A DNA stretch of 64,000 bases from Deinococcus multiflagellatus (GTDB lineage Bacteria > Deinococcota > Deinococci > Deinococcales > Deinococcaceae), in the NCBI RefSeq assembly GCF_020166415.1, contig NZ_JAIQXV010000002.1:62001-126000 (forward strand), given 5' to 3'. The notes beneath the pieces were generated by a model. That model was not told the origin of the DNA and did no database searches. It worked only from the letters and a program-made list of their open reading frames with translations. A program made the translations under genes and the position numbers. Shown here in pieces: positions 50,510-59,780 of the stretch (positions are counted from its first letter, which is position 1; each line of letters starts with the position of its first letter).

Positions 50510-51724
50510 GTGACGACCAACTTTCGGCGGGGGAACGCCATCCTGATCGTCTCCAACGGGTACGCCGAGGACCTGATCGGGGCGGCCCTGGCGCGCGAAC
50601 TGGTGCGGGCCGGGCGGGGGCCCGTGCTGGCCCTGCCCCTGGTGGGCGAGGGCCGCGCCTACGTGGGCGCCGCCGAGGTGCAGGGCCCTCCCCTCAGCCT
50701 GCCGTCTGGCGGCTTTCCCTTTGGCAGTGTGGCGAACCTGCGCGCCGATCTGCGCGCGGGGCTGCTGACCGTGTCGCTGCGGCAGTGGGCAGCGGCGCGG
50801 CGCCTGGGCACCCAGGCCGGGCCGGTGATCGTGGTGGGCGACACCTACGCCCTGCTGGTGGGCACCCTGGCCGCGCGGGCCCAGCCAGTGCCCCCGGGCG
50901 CGCGCCTGGCCCTGACCCACCTGCAGCCGCTGGTTTCGGTGCACTACGCGCGTGGCATGTCCTGGGGCGCCCACCTGCGCGAACTCAACGCCCTGGGCGC
51001 CAACCTGTTTATGCCCTGGGAGGTGGCGCTGGCACAGCAGGCGCGCCGGGTCTACACCCGCGACCAGCCCTCGGCGGCGCATCTGGCCCGGTGCGGGGTG
51101 AACGCCGTGTACCGGGGCAGCTTTGCCATGGACATCCTGCCCCCGCCGGAACGCGACCTCTCGCCGCTGTTGGACCGCCGCCCCCTGCTGGCCCTGCTGC
51201 CCGGCCAGCGCGGCGACGCGGCCTTTTCACTCCCCATCATGCTGGAGGCGGCGGCGGCCCTGCCGGAGTTGCAGAGTGCAGTGGCCTTCGCCCAGCCCCT
51301 CTCGGCATTGCCCCCGCTGCCCGGCTGGACGGTAGAAGCGGTGGACGACGCCACCCTCTGGCTGTCGCGCGGCCCCGTGCGGGTGCTCGTGGTGCGTGGG
51401 GCCTTTGCCGCCGTGGTGCGCCGCGCGGCCCTGGCGCTGGGCACCGCTGGCACCGCCGCCGAACAGGCCGCTGGGCTGGGCGTGCCGGTGATTGGCTTTC
51501 CCACGCCGGGGCCGCAGTACGTGGCGGGATTTGCCCGCCGCCAGGGCCGGTTGCTGGGGCGGGCGCTGACCGTGGTGGCCCCAGATGCCGGCGCGGTGGC
51601 CCAGGCCGTCCGCCACCTGCTGACGAGGCCCCGGCTGTTCGCAGCGGCTGCCCGGGACGGGCAGGACCGCATGGGCGCGCCCGGGGCCCTGGCGGCAGTG
51701 GCAGCAGAACTGGACAGGGTCTAG
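50510..51724 (+). CDS. Lipid-A-disaccharide synthase-related glycosyltransferase-like protein
   Basis: 404 residues. Resembles LpxB-related proteins found in Deinococcus and cyanobacteria: ILIVSNGYAEDLIGAALARE, VIVVGDTYALLVG, THLQPLVSVHYARGMSWGAH, and the GT-B nucleotide-sugar end GTAGTAAEQAAGLGVPVIGF. No lipid A is expected in this group, so the donor and acceptor are unknown; envelope glycolipid synthesis is plausible. GTG at 50510 follows TAGCCT by 7 nt. Earlier in-frame codons lie antisense to the tandem Nudix gene. Confidence 0.85.
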   Translation: MTTNFRRGNAILIVSNGYAEDLIGAALARELVRAGRGPVLALPLVGEGRAYVGAAEVQGPPLSLPSGGFPFGSVANLRADLRAGLLTVSLRQWAAARRLGTQAGPVIVVGDTYALLVGTLAARAQPVPPGARLALTHLQPLVSVHYARGMSWGAHLRELNALGANLFMPWEVALAQQARRVYTRDQPSAAHLARCGVNAVYRGSFAMDILPPPERDLSPLLDRRPLLALLPGQRGDAAFSLPIMLEAAAALPELQSAVAFAQPLSALPPLPGWTVEAVDDATLWLSRGPVRVLVVRGAFAAVVRRAALALGTAGTAAEQAAGLGVPVIGFPTPGPQYVAGFARRQGRLLGRALTVVAPDAGAVAQAVRHLLTRPRLFAAAARDGQDRMGAPGALAAVAAELDRV

Positions 51725-51880
51725 GCGCGGGGTAAGCTCCGGGTCAGTCCCCCCTGGGCACCCGCACAACTGCAATGCAGTCAGTCGGGGCCCGCCCTAT
51801 CACAGGGTCCGGCACGGACGCGCCAACTTTGCGCTCTGCCGGGCGGGCCACAGGGCGTACGCTGGTTGCCGAGGCTCAAG

Positions 51881-53125
51881 ATGGGATTGAACCAGCCGGT
51901 CAGAAAACCAGGAGGAGCGCCCACCGCGTCCCCAGCCCAGACGAAAGCGGGACCTGCACCCGCCGCTGGGCCCCAGCAGACCCGCACGTCGCAGGCGCGT
52001 TCTTCTCAGGGCACACCGGGTGTCAGAACGGCGGCGCCGGCCACTGCTTCTACAACGCTCTCTGCGCCGGCCATCTCGCAGGCGCAGGCGTGGTACAGCG
52101 CCCGCAAGGACCAGTACACCCCGGCTGTGTTCCGCGCCATTCAAACCAAACTGGGGCTGCCCGCCACGGGCGTGGCCGATGCGGCGACCCTGGGCGGCAT
52201 CGCCCGGTGGCAGGCCCAACACCGCATGGACCCCATTGAAGGCCAGTCTGAAGCGTTCGCCCGCAACGGCATTGCCAGTCCGAACGTGTTGCAGCACCTC
52301 TTTCCCACGGGGCTGGCCCGCCCGGAGGTGGCGCAGGCCTTTGTCAGGGACCTGAAGAAGGAAGTGGCGCGCTGGCCAGTGGGGCAGCACCAGGACGTGA
52401 TGAGATTGCAGGGGGCAGAGCGGGTGCTTAACGAGGCCCTGCAACGGGCAGGCGTTCCGGGCGTGAGACTGGTGATTGGTGAATTGGGAGACACAACGAA
52501 CGCCCAGTTCGACCGTGAGCGATGGGTCATCGTGATTGATGACGATCTGTTTCCTTTGGGCAAGGGGGCAGTCAGCCAGGAAGTCCTGGGAAACCTGATT
52601 CAGACCCTGTACCACGAGGCCCGGCACGCCGAGCAGAATTTCGCCTCTGCTCGGTTGGCTGCTGGCCGAAAGCAGGCGCTGCCGCAGAAGATGTCGCCTC
52701 AGGCGCTGAAAGCAGCCATAGCCAAACCCTTGCCGGCAGCCAGCATCGAGGGGATCAAAGCGGCAGCCATTTATGACAGCGTTTTGGGCAAATCTGCACG
52801 GAGTCGAGAGCAGGTGTACGCCAACCTGGATGAGTCCAGTGCGGACGTTGACCGTCTGTCAGACGCCATTAGGCATCTGGTTAAACAACAGACTGATTTG
52901 GAGATAGCGTCTTACTACATTCCTGCGCAAGATCAGAAAGCCTTACAGGCCAATGAAATCCTGTATGCAAAGGTGACCAAACAGCTTCTACCACTACGTG
53001 CGGCTTACCAAGCTGCCTTAAACACAAATTCAAACGCATACCGGCAATACAGAATGCTCCCTGAAGAAGCCGACGCATGGCGGCAAGGTGAGAAAGCCAA
53101 GCGCATTTTTGAGGGCAAGCGGTAG
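51881..53125 (+). CDS. HExxH zincin-like protein with peptidoglycan-binding-like domain, possible toxin
   Basis: 414 residues, no signal peptide. Residues 1-65 are a Pro/Ala/Gln/Thr linker. Residues about 68-145 look like a PG-binding-type helical domain (AWYSARKDQYTPAVFRAIQT, LGLPATGVADAATLGGIARW). A metal-peptidase-like core follows with TLYHEARHAEQNF (HEXXH at 245-249) and a C-terminal LPEEADAWRQGE whose acidic residues could complete the metal site. GAGG lies 6 nt before the ATG at 51881, and TACGCT (51858-51863) is a fitting -10. From about 52400 the GC content falls below that of neighbours. The lipoprotein gene begins right after its stop. The toxin call is inference. Confidence 0.75.
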   Translation: MGLNQPVRKPGGAPTASPAQTKAGPAPAAGPQQTRTSQARSSQGTPGVRTAAPATASTTLSAPAISQAQAWYSARKDQYTPAVFRAIQTKLGLPATGVADAATLGGIARWQAQHRMDPIEGQSEAFARNGIASPNVLQHLFPTGLARPEVAQAFVRDLKKEVARWPVGQHQDVMRLQGAERVLNEALQRAGVPGVRLVIGELGDTTNAQFDRERWVIVIDDDLFPLGKGAVSQEVLGNLIQTLYHEARHAEQNFASARLAAGRKQALPQKMSPQALKAAIAKPLPAASIEGIKAAAIYDSVLGKSARSREQVYANLDESSADVDRLSDAIRHLVKQQTDLEIASYYIPAQDQKALQANEILYAKVTKQLLPLRAAYQAALNTNSNAYRQYRMLPEEADAWRQGEKAKRIFEGKR

Positions 53126-53617
53126 ATGCGATTTGTCTGCTGTGTCATCGTCAGTCTGGCGCTCTCTTTGGTGGCCTGCCGACCTCAAGAGCAAACCTTC
53201 CCTGCACTGCTCTCCTCCATTACGGCGGCCATGCAGGGTGAGGCTGGCGATGAGTCGCGTTTGACGAAGCTCTTGGGGCGAGTCGTGCCAGACCAACAAG
53301 AGGGGGCGTTGACTTGGCGCGTCCTTTCTGAGTCACGGTGGGTGGCTCTGGCGGAGATGCAGCGCACAGTGGGGCCATCTATAGATGTGACCCTGACCTT
53401 GCGCGAGCCTCTGAAGCTAGGTGAACTGACGGGGATGTTCGGCCCACCTCTGCGGTCCGACCAGACATCTCGTTTAGAGGTCGCCTACTTCTTCACTCTT
53501 CAAGACCATCATCCACGCTTCGAAAGTTGCCGTTTGTTTACTGAGGCGAGCCGCCAAAAAACCTTAGAGGAATTTGGCGCTTGGAAGTTGGAATTGATTT
53601 GCTGGCGCCGCGTATAA
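53126..53617 (+). CDS. Small lipoprotein, candidate immunity partner
   Basis: 163 residues, ATG directly after the stop of the HExxH gene, so certainly co-transcribed. The N-terminus is a lipoprotein signal ending in LSLVAC (Cys18). The mature part contains no domain I recognise; WVALAEMQRTVGPSIDVTLT and AYFFTLQDHHPRFESC suggest a small beta-rich fold. Lower GC, like the end of the preceding gene. An envelope-anchored partner beside a putative peptidoglycan-directed zincin would fit an immunity or chaperone role, but nothing in the sequence proves it. Confidence 0.7.
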   Translation: MRFVCCVIVSLALSLVACRPQEQTFPALLSSITAAMQGEAGDESRLTKLLGRVVPDQQEGALTWRVLSESRWVALAEMQRTVGPSIDVTLTLREPLKLGELTGMFGPPLRSDQTSRLEVAYFFTLQDHHPRFESCRLFTEASRQKTLEEFGAWKLELICWRRV

Positions 53618-53688
53618 CTTCGCCGTCTTGATTAAAAACAGAGAGGGCTGAACCTCGTGATAGCCGCGTAGGCAGGCTTGCACCCACT

Positions 53689-54390
53689 TTATGCCCAGCC
53701 CCCCTGCAGCAGCGCCCGCGTTTCGGCCACGGCCTCTTGCCAGATGCGCTGCATTTCGCGGTCGGGGCGGCGGTGCAGGCCGCCAAAGTTGCCGTCGCCC
53801 AGCCGGGCGCGCACCTCGGCCGGGGGCAACTGGCGCAGGGCCCCCAGGTCCACCATCGGCTTACGCTCCTCGGGGGCGCTGACGCATTCCAGGCGGGTCC
53901 AGGGAAAACTTTCCATCCAGCTGGCGTGGCTGGCCAGTTCGTCGGTGGCCTGCACGGCGGCCCAGGTGCGCGGCGCGTTCCACCAGTTGTGCCACTGCAC
54001 CCGCGCGGCCGGGTGCCGGGCCAGCCACTCGCCCAGCCAGCCCTGGGCCGGGGCGTTGCCGCCGTGGCCGTTAACCACCAGGATGCGCCGGAAGCCCTGC
54101 GCGTGCAGGCCGCTCAGCAGGTCGTCCAGCAGGGCCAGATAGGTGCTGGTGCGCACGCTTAGGGTGCCCGGGTAGGCGGTGAAGGTGGGCGTGATGCCGT
54201 AGGGCAGCGCAGGAAACACCGGGACGCCCAGGTCCTCGGCGGCCTCGCGCGCCACCCGCTCGGCCAGCAGGGTATCGGTGGCCAGACTCAGGGTGGCATG
54301 CTGCTCGGTGCAGCCCAGCGGCAGCACGCAGCGGTCATCCTGGGCCAGATACGCCTCGACCATCTGCCAGTTCATCTCCTGAATGCGCAT
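53689..54390 (-). CDS. Creatininase family protein
   Basis: 233 residues. Metal-dependent amidohydrolase of the creatininase/MftE family. Metal-binding motifs: LPLGCTEQHATLSLATDTLL (Glu, His, Asp) and ILVVNGHGGNAP. Members act on creatinine, on FAPy intermediates or in mycofactocin maturation; none of those pathways is evident here. ATG at 54390 is 5 nt after TAGCGT (54396-54401), leaderless. Confidence 0.93.
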   Translation of the reverse strand: MRIQEMNWQMVEAYLAQDDRCVLPLGCTEQHATLSLATDTLLAERVAREAAEDLGVPVFPALPYGITPTFTAYPGTLSVRTSTYLALLDDLLSGLHAQGFRRILVVNGHGGNAPAQGWLGEWLARHPAARVQWHNWWNAPRTWAAVQATDELASHASWMESFPWTRLECVSAPEERKPMVDLGALRQLPPAEVRARLGDGNFGGLHRRPDREMQRIWQEAVAETRALLQGGWA

Positions 54391-54410
54391 GGGTTACGCT
54401 AGCGCACAGA

Positions 54411-54446
54411 AAGCCGGGACAGCCCTGAAAAGGACCATCCCGGCTT
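54411..54446 (-). terminator. Terminator of the lipoprotein gene at 54461-55678
   Basis: AAGCCGGGA pairs with TCCCGGCTT over an 18-nt loop, followed on the minus strand by TCTGTGC. Lies 15 bp past the stop codon. Confidence 0.6.
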
Positions 54447-54460
54447 CAGCCTTCAGGGGT

Positions 54461-55678
54461 TCAATACGGCATGAACAGCTTGCCCAGGCTGTCCAGGGCG
54501 CCGGGCAGGTCGGTCTGGATCAGCTGGCCGTCCTTGACATACTTCACCTGCACCTGATCGCCGGGCTGCAGGTTCACGTCGCTTCCATCGGCCAGGGGCC
54601 CGAAGGCGGTGAGCATGTTCTGGCCGTTGAAGCTCACCTTGGCGTTCACCGTGCCGCCCACCTTCTCGAAGGGCCGCTCCACGCCCAGGGCCTTCTGGCT
54701 GAATTCCAGGTTGCTCAGGTCGCGCAGGGCCAGGGTCAGGTCCAGCTTGTGGCTGGGCACCTCGGCGCTGGCGTTCAGGTCGGCGCGGGTGGGGGTAAAG
54801 GCGAAGGTGCTGGGCGTGCAGCGGCCCGCCGTCGTGCCGCGCACGTCCAGCTTCACGCTGGCTGCCGCCTGCTGCTTGGTGGTGGCGTAGCGCGCCCGGG
54901 CGTCCAGGCTGATGTTCTGGGCCGTCCAGGCGTAGTTCACGCTGACCTGCGCGGGCGGATTCAGTATGCGCCCAGCCCAGGCGCTGAAGCTCAGGGTCTC
55001 GGGGCCCATCAGGTTCAGGCAGTCGCCGGGGGTCATGGTGAAGGCCGCGCCCGCCACGGTCTTGCCGCTGCGCGTCACCGTGCCGCTGGCGTTGGTGGGG
55101 ACTTCCTGCTGCACATTCACGATCTGGCCGGTGCCCGGGTTGTAACGGGTGCCCGCGTCCAGCCACGTGGTGGCGGCGCCACTGACCTTCCACTGCACGT
55201 CCACCTGCAGGTTCAGTTTCTCGTCAATCAGCACGTAGCCGTTGGTCGGGACCCTGTCCGTCTGAATCTCTCCGTTGGCCTTGTAGGTCACCGTGCCGGT
55301 GGGCAGCTTCTCCTGCACCGTGGTGATCGCCTGCGCGCTCACGGTGCCCCGGGCCTGCGCGGCGAAGCGCTGGGCCAGCTGGCGGCCCAGGGCGGTGGGC
55401 TGCAGGTTCAGGGGCTGCGCGCCGCCGGGGCCCATCAGCACCAGCAGGGCCTTGAGATCCGGGTCCAGATCGGGGTTGCGGGGGTCCAGCAGGGCGTTCA
55501 GTTGCTTGCCCGCGCTCTCCAGCTGGGCCGGCACCTTCTGCATGTCGAGGGCCTGCCCGGCCACCGGGGCGGCGGGGGCTTGGGTAGCGGGGTCTTCGGG
55601 GGCGGGGGCGCGGTAGTTCCAGTCGCACGAGGCGAGCAGCACGGAGGACAGGGCCAGCAGGGTCAACGAACGTTTCAC
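54461..55678 (-). CDS. Lipoprotein of unknown function
   Basis: 405 residues. Lipoprotein signal ends in VLLASC (Cys18), then a Pro/Ala linker. The rest is rich in alternating beta-strand sequence (LNLQVDVQWKVSGAATTWLD, GTVNAKVSFNGQNMLTAFGP), suggesting a long beta sheet or lipid-binding barrel; residues about 85-110 are helical. No known motif recognised. Probably envelope-located. A terminator follows. Confidence 0.8.
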   Translation of the reverse strand: MKRSLTLLALSSVLLASCDWNYRAPAPEDPATQAPAAPVAGQALDMQKVPAQLESAGKQLNALLDPRNPDLDPDLKALLVLMGPGGAQPLNLQPTALGRQLAQRFAAQARGTVSAQAITTVQEKLPTGTVTYKANGEIQTDRVPTNGYVLIDEKLNLQVDVQWKVSGAATTWLDAGTRYNPGTGQIVNVQQEVPTNASGTVTRSGKTVAGAAFTMTPGDCLNLMGPETLSFSAWAGRILNPPAQVSVNYAWTAQNISLDARARYATTKQQAAASVKLDVRGTTAGRCTPSTFAFTPTRADLNASAEVPSHKLDLTLALRDLSNLEFSQKALGVERPFEKVGGTVNAKVSFNGQNMLTAFGPLADGSDVNLQPGDQVQVKYVKDGQLIQTDLPGALDSLGKLFMPY

Positions 55679-55798
55679 GTTCAGGAGCTTAGAGAGTCTT
55701 CATGTCTCTGTCGTGCGGAGTTGACTGGAGCCCGGCCCCATCCACCCGGTTCGGACAAGGCCCGCCCGCCCACGAAAGCCGCAGCGTAGCGTGGGCCC

Positions 55799-57049
55799 AT
55801 GAGCGACGCCGCCCGCCCCGACCAGCCCTGGAGTTATGAAACCGCCGCCGTGCAGAGCGCCATTCCGCGCGGCCTGGGCCAGACCATCGGGTTTCCCATT
55901 CACGCGGCTGCCGCCTTTCAGTTCGACTCGCTGGACGAAGCCCAGAGCGAGTTTCAGCAGAACACCGGCCTGAGTTACGCCCGGTTGCAGAACCCCACCG
56001 TGCGCGCTCTGGAAGAGCGGCTGACCACCCTCGAAGGCGGGAGCGCCACCGTGGCGGTGGCCAGTGGGCAGGCGGCCACCCTGACCGCCATCCTCAGCGT
56101 GTGCCGGGCAGGGGACCATGTGGTGTCCGCGTCCAGCCTGTTTGGGGGCACCACGGGCCTCCTGAACAACATCCTGCCGCTGATGGGCATTTCGGCGACG
56201 CTGGTGGAGAACACGCCGCAGGCCATTGGCGCGGCCCTGCAGCCAAACACCCGGCTGGTCTGGGCCGAGATGATCAGCAACCCGGCCGGGGACGTGGCGG
56301 ATATTCGCGCCTTTGCTGAACTGGCGCACGCCCAGGGTGCCCTGCTGGCCATTGACAACACCTGTGGGGGCGCCGGGTTTCTGTGCCGGCCGCTGGAACA
56401 CGGCGCCGACATCGTCGCGCAGTCGCTGACCAAGTGGGCGGGCGGCCACGGCAGCGTGCTGGGCGGCGCGGTGACGGTGGGGACCGGGCACGACCTCACG
56501 CGCAACCCCATCTTTACTGAGGGGGGCGAAACCAGCATCCTGAATGTGCGCGGCGCCGCGGCCCTGGCGTGGCGTCAGCGCTGGCTGGGCGCGCACCAGC
56601 TGGGCATGACGCTGGCGCCCCACTCCGCGTTCCTGATCGCCCAAGGCTTAGAAACGCTGGCCCTGCGCCTGACCCGCGAGAGCGAAACCGCCCTGGCCCT
56701 GGCCCGCTGGCTGTCGGCCCATCCCCAGGTGGGCAAGGTGAGTTACCCCGGCCTGGACAGCCACCCGCACCACCACCTCGCGCAGACCTACCTGCGCGGC
56801 GGGCAGGGCGCGGTGCTGACCTTCGAGGTGCCGGACCCGGCCGCCTTCCTGTCGCGGGTGCGGGTGCTGCGCATCGCCCCCAACCTGGGCGACGTGCGTA
56901 CCCTGGTGGTGCACCCCTGGACCACCACCCACGGCCGCGTGCCCGAAGCGGCGCGCTTTGCGGCCGGCGTGACCCCCACCACCATCCGCATGAGCGTGGG
57001 CGTGGAGGCCCTGGGCGACCTGCAGGCGGATATCGAACAGGCCCTGTAG
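55799..57049 (+). CDS. PLP-dependent sulfhydrylase, O-acetylhomoserine type (MetY-like)
   Basis: 416 residues. Cys/Met metabolism PLP enzyme family. The PLP lysine lies in [18 protein letters not shown], the cofactor stack in [20 protein letters not shown], and [20 protein letters not shown] is the phosphate-binding start. The overall pattern fits O-acetylhomoserine sulfhydrylase, which adds sulfide to O-acetylhomoserine to make homocysteine. ATG is 6 nt after TAGCGT (55787-55792); with no leader there is no room for a SAM riboswitch. Confidence 0.93.
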   Translation: MSDAARPDQPWSYETAAVQSAIPRGLGQTIGFPIHAAAAFQFDSLDEAQSEFQQNTGLSYARLQNPTVRALEERLTTLEGGSATVAVASGQAATLTAILSVCRAGDHVVSASSLFGGTTGLLNNILPLMGISATLVENTPQAIGAALQPNTRLVWAEMISNPAGDVADIRAFAELAHAQGALLAIDNTCGGAGFLCRPLEHGADIVAQSLTKWAGGHGSVLGGAVTVGTGHDLTRNPIFTEGGETSILNVRGAAALAWRQRWLGAHQLGMTLAPHSAFLIAQGLETLALRLTRESETALALARWLSAHPQVGKVSYPGLDSHPHHHLAQTYLRGGQGAVLTFEVPDPAAFLSRVRVLRIAPNLGDVRTLVVHPWTTTHGRVPEAARFAAGVTPTTIRMSVGVEALGDLQADIEQAL

Positions 57050-57061
57050 GGTCGATGGTCA

Positions 57062-57095
57062 ATGGTTGATAGAAGTTGCCTTTCCTATCAACCAT
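57062..57095. terminator. ATGGTTGATAG hairpin between convergent genes
   Basis: ATGGTTGATAG (57062-57072) and CTATCAACCAT (57085-57095) form an 11-bp perfect stem with a 12-nt loop. Flanking GATGGTCA and CAACCATCACCC extend the symmetry. The same unit occurs at 24910-24925. Confidence 0.7.
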
Positions 57096-57115
57096 CAACC
57101 ATCACCCATTGCCCC

Positions 57116-57961
57116 CTACAGCCACGGCTTCTTGCCCATCAGGTACTCGCGCTGGAAATCGGCGTCGCTCTTGGTGAGGTAGATGATGCCTTCCACCAAC
57201 CCCAGCAGGCCCACGATCATGGGCACGAAGAAAAAGACGGCGCCCACGATCACCAGCGAACCGATGATGCCCAGAATCCAGCCGCCGATGGTGGCGCCCA
57301 GCATCAGCAGGCCGGGGGTGGTGTTGCCCAGATAGAACTTGTGGACCCCCAGGCCACCCAGGAAGATTCCCAGCAGGCCGGCAATCAGTTTTTTCTGCGC
57401 CACGTCGCCGGAGGCTGCCCCCTGGCTGAAGCCCTGCATCAGCTGGCGGGCCGAGTCGCCCAGGCTGTCAAAGTCGCTGCGGCTGGGCGCGTGGCTGGGG
57501 GCTGGCCCCTGCGGCACGCTGGGATTGCGGGCCCCGCCCGTGGCGCGCGTGACCCAGTCATCCTGCGGCGCGCTGGCGTAAGGGGCGCTGGCCGGCGCGT
57601 GGTGGGCCGGCTGTGCCGCCGGCTGGGGCTGAGGGCCGGCATGCGGCGCCGGGCCGCGTGCCGCGTCGTCCACCCACGAGGGCGCGGGACTGGGGGCCGG
57701 GGCGCTGCTGGCAGGCGCCGCCGCCTGATCCACCCACGACGGGGCCGGTGGGGTGGGTATGGCCTCCGGTGACGGGCGGCCCGAGGCCACGTCATCGACC
57801 CAGGACGGCGCGGGGGGTGCGGCTGGCCGCCCGGCGTCCGGAATGCGCAGGTCATTTGCGGCGGGCGCCGGGGCAGCACTGGAGGCGCCCAGCACCTCGT
57901 CCACCCAGGACGGCGCGTTCCCAGAGGCGGAGGGCGACTTGGGGTCGTCTGGGTTCGTCAT
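57116..57961 (-). CDS. TM2 domain protein with repeated PSWVD motifs
   Basis: 281 residues. The C-terminal about 85 residues are a TM2 domain (KKLIAGLLGIFLGGLGVHKF, YLGNTTPGLLMLG) with two or three membrane helices. The N-terminal 150 residues are Pro/Ala-rich and disordered, with the motif APSWVD repeated four times (near residues 17, 50, 72, 93) plus a degenerate DDWVTRA copy. Regularly spaced SWVD motifs look like docking sites for a partner. ATG is 5 nt after TAATGT (57967-57972). Confidence 0.85.
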   Translation of the reverse strand: MTNPDDPKSPSASGNAPSWVDEVLGASSAAPAPAANDLRIPDAGRPAAPPAPSWVDDVASGRPSPEAIPTPPAPSWVDQAAAPASSAPAPSPAPSWVDDAARGPAPHAGPQPQPAAQPAHHAPASAPYASAPQDDWVTRATGGARNPSVPQGPAPSHAPSRSDFDSLGDSARQLMQGFSQGAASGDVAQKKLIAGLLGIFLGGLGVHKFYLGNTTPGLLMLGATIGGWILGIIGSLVIVGAVFFFVPMIVGLLGLVEGIIYLTKSDADFQREYLMGKKPWL

Positions 57962-57969
57962 GCTTCACA

Positions 57970-58788
57970 TTACGCGATCCAGCCAGGGCGCGTTGCGTCC
58001 CCCGGAAGATGCAGGCCCGTACCCACGATGACCGGCAGGGGCACACTGAGGGGCCCGGCCGCAAACAGCGGCGCCAGCGCGGCGCGGTGCTCGTCCAGCA
58101 ACTGGGCGCGCTGGGCCGCCGGCAGCCCGGCCAGGGGCGCGCCTTCCAAGCCGGCCTGGATATCCGCCAGCCGGGCCTGCGGGCTGGGGAGCGTGTAAAA
58201 GAGGGGGTGCAGCGCGGCGCTGGCCTGCAGGCCGCCCGCGCGCAACACGTCGGCCAGGGCCTGCGGCGTGGGCAGGCGGCCCAGGGGGGGCGAGCCGGGT
58301 TTCAGGCCATGCGCCCCCAGCGCCGCGCGCCACAGGCCCGGCAGGTCGCCCAGCAGCCCCGCCCCGAAGCTTGAGACCACCAGCCGGCCCCCAGGGCGCA
58401 GCACCCGCGCCCACTCGCGCACGGTGTGGGCCATGTCCGGCATGAAGAACAGCCCAGCGGCGCAGATCACGGCGTCGAACTGGGCGTCTGGAAAGGGCAG
58501 CCGCGCGGCGTCTGCCTGCACGAAGGTCGCGCCGGGCAGCTCCGCGCGCGCCACGGCCAGCATCCCGGCCGAGAGGTCGGTGCCCACCCGCGCCCCGCTT
58601 CCCCCGTGGGGCAGGGCGCGCAGCACCGTGCCGGTGCCGGTCATCACGTCCAGCACGGCCTCGTGGGGCTGCACCGCCGCAACCTCTGCCACGAAGCGCG
58701 CCGCCTGGGCCAGAAAGCCCACCTCGTCGTAGGTGGCGGCCACCGCGTCAAAGAGGCGGGCATTGGCCTGCTCGCGCTCGCCGCTCAT
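57970..58788 (-). CDS. Class I SAM-dependent methyltransferase
   Basis: 272 residues. Rossmann methyltransferase with motif I VLDVMTGTGTVLRAL, GTDLSAGMLAVARAEL, ADAARLPFPDAQFDAVICAA and VLRPGGRLVVSSF. UbiE-like in style but the substrate is unknown. Its ATG overlaps the NadR stop (ATGA), making it the last gene of the five-gene minus-strand operon starting at 61285, so it might modify nicotinamide or a related metabolite; that link is speculative. Confidence 0.9.
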   Translation of the reverse strand: MSGEREQANARLFDAVAATYDEVGFLAQAARFVAEVAAVQPHEAVLDVMTGTGTVLRALPHGGSGARVGTDLSAGMLAVARAELPGATFVQADAARLPFPDAQFDAVICAAGLFFMPDMAHTVREWARVLRPGGRLVVSSFGAGLLGDLPGLWRAALGAHGLKPGSPPLGRLPTPQALADVLRAGGLQASAALHPLFYTLPSPQARLADIQAGLEGAPLAGLPAAQRAQLLDEHRAALAPLFAAGPLSVPLPVIVGTGLHLPGDATRPGWIA

Positions 58789-59780
58789 CCGGCCTCCAGG
58801 CGGGCGCGCACCTGCGCCACCCGTTCGGCCACAGAACCGCGCAGCACGGTGTAGGCCACCCCGCGCGTCTCCAGATCCTGGCGAATGAACGCCTGCTGCA
58901 CGGCGCGGACCTCAGTGTTGGCGCGCCACCCGTCCTGTTCGTGGGGCAGGTCGGTGTCGCACAGGAACGTGTGGGCGTAGCGGGCGCGACACTCGTCCGC
59001 CAGGGCCTGCAGTTCGGGCAGGGCCGTGCCGGTCAGCAGGTGGGACCACATCAGGGTGGTGGCGGCGTCGGTGTCGCAGAAGACCCAGCGGTGTACGCCG
59101 GGGGTGCGGGCGGCCTCGGCTTCCAGGGCCCGCTGGCCCCGGGCGATTTCCAGAAAGTGGTCCGGATTTAGCTGGCCCTGTTCGCGCTCGTAGACATCCC
59201 GGCCGTATTCGCGCACCCAGGTCGTGCCCAGCGCCTCGCCCAGCGCGCGCGTCAGGGTGCTTTTGCCGGTGCTCTCGGCGCCCAGGATATTCACCCGGCG
59301 CACAAAATGGGCGTACACCAAGGGGTCCAGAAAGGCCCGGTGGGCATGCACGTCGGCGCGCAGGGCGCTTCCGCTGATCGGCACCGTCTGCCGCGCCCGG
59401 TCCACGCACCCATGCGCCGCGCCCAGGTCCGCCGCCAGCGCGTCCCCGTAAGCCTCCGAGGTGAACACCGCGTCGGGGAAAACGCCCCAGCCCCGCAGCA
59501 CCGAGCGCACATACGCGCGGTGCACGGCGTCGGGCTCGTCGTTCATCGGCGGATTCGGGGCGTCGGGAAGCAGGTGCAGGCCTGGAAACAGCCGCTGTGG
59601 GTACAGCTCGCGCAGCCAGCCCCGGCGCAGCGGCGAGGGCATCTCCGGGAAGTCCGGGCGGGAATACACCCAGACGCTCAGGCGCTCGCAGCGGGCCAGC
59701 GCGTGGTCCAGCAGGTGCAGGTGGCCCCGGTGGAGCGGCGCAAACTTGCCGATCACCAGGCCGTGGCGGAATTCAAGCAA
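58785..59780 (-). CDS. nadR: NadR-like bifunctional NMN adenylyltransferase / ribosylnicotinamide kinase
   Basis: 331 residues. N-terminal nucleotidyltransferase (GKFAPLHRGHLHLL) joins NMN and ATP; C-terminal P-loop kinase (NILGAESTGKSTLTRALGE, VFCDTDAATT) phosphorylates nicotinamide riboside. No N-terminal HTH repressor, unlike enterobacterial NadR. The start is probably TTG at 59780, overlapping the pnuC stop by 8 nt; GTG at 59756 is an alternative. PnuC just upstream imports nicotinamide riboside, so the two form an uptake-trapping unit. Confidence 0.93.
   Translation of the reverse strand: MLEFRHGLVIGKFAPLHRGHLHLLDHALARCERLSVWVYSRPDFPEMPSPLRRGWLRELYPQRLFPGLHLLPDAPNPPMNDEPDAVHRAYVRSVLRGWGVFPDAVFTSEAYGDALAADLGAAHGCVDRARQTVPISGSALRADVHAHRAFLDPLVYAHFVRRVNILGAESTGKSTLTRALGEALGTTWVREYGRDVYEREQGQLNPDHFLEIARGQRALEAEAARTPGVHRWVFCDTDAATTLMWSHLLTGTALPELQALADECRARYAHTFLCDTDLPHEQDGWRANTEVRAVQQAFIRQDLETRGVAYTVLRGSVAERVAQVRARLEAG

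Noticed and set aside
55700..55798. Possible SAM riboswitch before the MetY-like gene
   Set aside because: The -10 box is 6 nt from the ATG, so there is no leader to hold a riboswitch.
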